Shown one piece after another: positions 62,430-64,000 of a DNA stretch of 64,000 bases (position 1 is the stretch's first letter; each line of letters starts with the position of its first letter). Source of the stretch: an uncultured Clostridia bacterium (GTDB lineage: Bacteria; Bacillota; Clostridia; UBA1381; UBA9506); assembly GCA_944393605.1 (NCBI GenBank), contig CALYAO010000007.1, forward strand, positions 1 through 64,000, read 5' to 3'. Position numbers and translations under genes: made by a program. The notes under the pieces are model-generated. The model had not been told where the DNA came from. It searched no databases and worked only from the letters and a program-made list of their open reading frames with translations.

Positions 62430-64000
62430 ATGTGTCAAGCAAAGGCGTTTGGGGATGGAATCTCCCCAAACGGATCATTGCGGTATGTGCCGCATGCATT
62501 ATGGCGATACTGCTGCTGCCAAGGCCGGCATGGGCTGCCAAGGACGAGAAGATCATTTATGTCAGCGCCAACGGCGTCTACTGTCATTATAAGACCATCA
62601 CCGAAGCGCTTGCTGCGGCAACGCCAGGGACAACCATCCTGGTGCGGGACGGTGTTTACAACGAAGGACAGATTGAAATTACCAAATCGGGGGAGGCGGG
62701 TGCGCCCATCACCATCAAGGCAGAGAAGGAGAATGCAGTGCTGCCGCTGGGCCAGTTCACCCTCAATGCGGAGTATATTGTGTTAGACGGCCTCAAGATG
62801 GACGGCAAACAGGGGACGGCAAAGTATAGCGCGATTGTGAACAACCGCCCCAACAACACCATCATCATTATGGATATCCGGGAGTATGCGGGGTATACCG
62901 TATACTGCGCCACGGCACGCAACAGCAATGTGGGTGGGACCAATGCCTATATCGCGTACAACTATGCGGAGACCATGGGCGCCGGCTATTACCTTGCCAG
63001 CGATACCGTGCTGGAATACAATGAGCTAAAAGGGGTTAAAACGTATGATGACCCCGGATTGGCGGGAGACTTTTGCCGGATATTTGGTGTAAACATTGTG
63101 GTCCGTGGAAATTTTTACCATGGCACGGAGGCGGCCAACTTGCATTTGCCCGGCCGGGAGGACGTCCATGCGGATTTCATCCAGTCTTGGGATGACTTGG
63201 GCATTGATGTGGCAAACGTCTTGATTGAGGACAATCTTGCATACGGAAAATACCATCAAGGTATTATGCTGGAGAACGACCGATATGGACCAGAAGGTAA
63301 GCTCTATATCCATGACTGGACGGTGCGCAACAATGTCTTTGCAGGCTATAATGCCTGGGGCATCTGCGGCGGCAAGGCGCCGGGCGGCATTCCCAACATG
63401 CATGTGTATAACAACACCTTTGTGGCGGATGTTTCAGGCGGCACGAAAACCTGGAACGGTGTCGGCTTTATCGGCGTCGGCGGGTCGGGGACCTGCTATA
63501 ACAACATCTTTGTGGGGCAGGTGTCCGCCAGCTATTTCGCACAGGACGGTGCGACCATGGAGGCGGACAACAACCTCATCTACAATGCGCCTGCGCCGCT
63601 TACACCGGGGCCCAATGATATCATCGGCAGTGACCCCATGTTTGTGCAGTATGACCCTGAACGCAAAGAAGAAGGGCTGCTGGAGAATGATTACCGCCTG
63701 GCGGACGTGTCGCCATGCATTGACAAGGGAGCCGTCACCGACACCAACGTGGACATTGACGGTAACAAGCGGCCCGCCAATGCAGCCTATGACATTGGCG
63801 CCTACGAATTTCAGGGGGAGCCGGGCAATACCGCGCCGATCGTGCTGCTAAATGGCGTATCCAATGGGTCGGTGATCAAGGAGGACACCGAGCAAACCTT
63901 CACGGTGGAAGCAACCGATCCAGACGGCATCACAAGGGCGGAATTCTATTTTAATGATGAATTGGTGCAAACCTGTGAGCAGGAGCCCTATACTTACACC
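62426..64000 (+). CDS. Secreted beta-helix protein, tandem paralogue, cut by the window end
   Basis: From ATG 62426 the frame stays open to the window edge, at least 525 residues. It overlaps the previous stop by four bases (ATGA), suggesting translational coupling, and GGGAG lies upstream. A signal peptide (IIAVCAACIMAILLL, cleavage after AWA) is followed directly by the beta-helix (about 40-455), with AAATPGTTILVRDGVYNEG at the start and rungs HADFIQSWD, YHQGIMLEND, HDWTVRNNVFAG and ICGGK. It lacks the Ig and concanavalin parts of its neighbour. A bacterial Ig-like domain begins near 475 (TFTVEATDPDGITRAEFYF). It is probably a lyase working with the neighbour on the same glycan. The C-terminus is unknown. 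Confidence 0.75.
   Translation, partial: MNVSSKGVWGWNLPKRIIAVCAACIMAILLLPRPAWAAKDEKIIYVSANGVYCHYKTITEALAAATPGTTILVRDGVYNEGQIEITKSGEAGAPITIKAEKENAVLPLGQFTLNAEYIVLDGLKMDGKQGTAKYSAIVNNRPNNTIIIMDIREYAGYTVYCATARNSNVGGTNAYIAYNYAETMGAGYYLASDTVLEYNELKGVKTYDDPGLAGDFCRIFGVNIVVRGNFYHGTEAANLHLPGREDVHADFIQSWDDLGIDVANVLIEDNLAYGKYHQGIMLENDRYGPEGKLYIHDWTVRNNVFAGYNAWGICGGKAPGGIPNMHVYNNTFVADVSGGTKTWNGVGFIGVGGSGTCYNNIFVGQVSASYFAQDGATMEADNNLIYNAPAPLTPGPNDIIGSDPMFVQYDPERKEEGLLENDYRLADVSPCIDKGAVTDTNVDIDGNKRPANAAYDIGAYEFQGEPGNTAPIVLLNGVSNGSVIKEDTEQTFTVEATDPDGITRAEFYFNDELVQTCEQEPYTYT

Overview
The window looks like a chromosomal piece of a Gram-positive (Bacillota, probably Clostridia) anaerobe. Signs are strong AGGAGG ribosome sites, consensus sigma-A promoters, lipoprotein solute-binding proteins with LplB/YtcP-type permeases, S-layer-homology (SLH) anchoring and AraC-type transmembrane regulators. 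Genus cannot be fixed from the sequence. It starts in the tail of an rRNA operon (5S rRNA, then tRNA-Glu).

Region 1 (1-3.4 kb) is ordinary backbone: 5S, tRNA-Glu, a frameshifted XRE-type regulator remnant divergent from a DUF4234 membrane protein, a DUF368 polyprenyl-phosphate transporter, and tRNA-Met on the minus strand. A ~145 bp repeat containing the tRNA terminator occurs in inverted orientation at both edges of this block.

Region 2 (3.7-35.9 kb) is a polysaccharide-use locus. It has a large lyase-like protein without a signal peptide, a secreted lyase with a copper-amine-oxidase-like domain and two carbohydrate-binding modules, a secreted sialate-O-acetylesterase-type enzyme (minus strand), and a membrane AraC sensor followed by a GH105 unsaturated uronyl hydrolase. 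An ABC sugar importer (two permeases, one lipoprotein, no ATPase) follows, then two adjacent SLH surface proteins and a second esterase.

Region 3 (36.0-43.6 kb) is a run of enzymes without signal peptides: a PL8 polysaccharide lyase, an FAD-dependent oxidoreductase, a uroporphyrinogen-decarboxylase-fold protein, a GHL6-like glycosidase, and the release-factor methyltransferase PrmC at the end.

Region 4 (43.9-64.0 kb) repeats the plan of region 2: a second membrane AraC sensor on the minus strand, divergent from two SLH proteins, a second permease-permease-lipoprotein importer, two secreted concanavalin-like/Ig-like proteins, a GH88 unsaturated glucuronyl hydrolase and two tandem secreted beta-helix lyase-like proteins. 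The last one runs off the window.

Inferred working model: surface SLH and carbohydrate-binding proteins hold an acetylated, uronic-acid-containing polysaccharide. Secreted esterases and lyases cut it, the importers take up unsaturated oligosaccharides, and cytoplasmic PL8, GH88, GH105 and oxidoreductase enzymes finish degradation. No sulfatase was seen, which argues weakly against a heavily sulfated glycosaminoglycan. The points most worth follow-up are a carbohydrate-binding module nested inside another one (five occurrences in three proteins), a conserved tandem pair of SLH proteins next to each importer, a shared TTGTATTG-like element over the -35 box of four promoters, and a recurring ~95-residue module with a WDSL-type motif.
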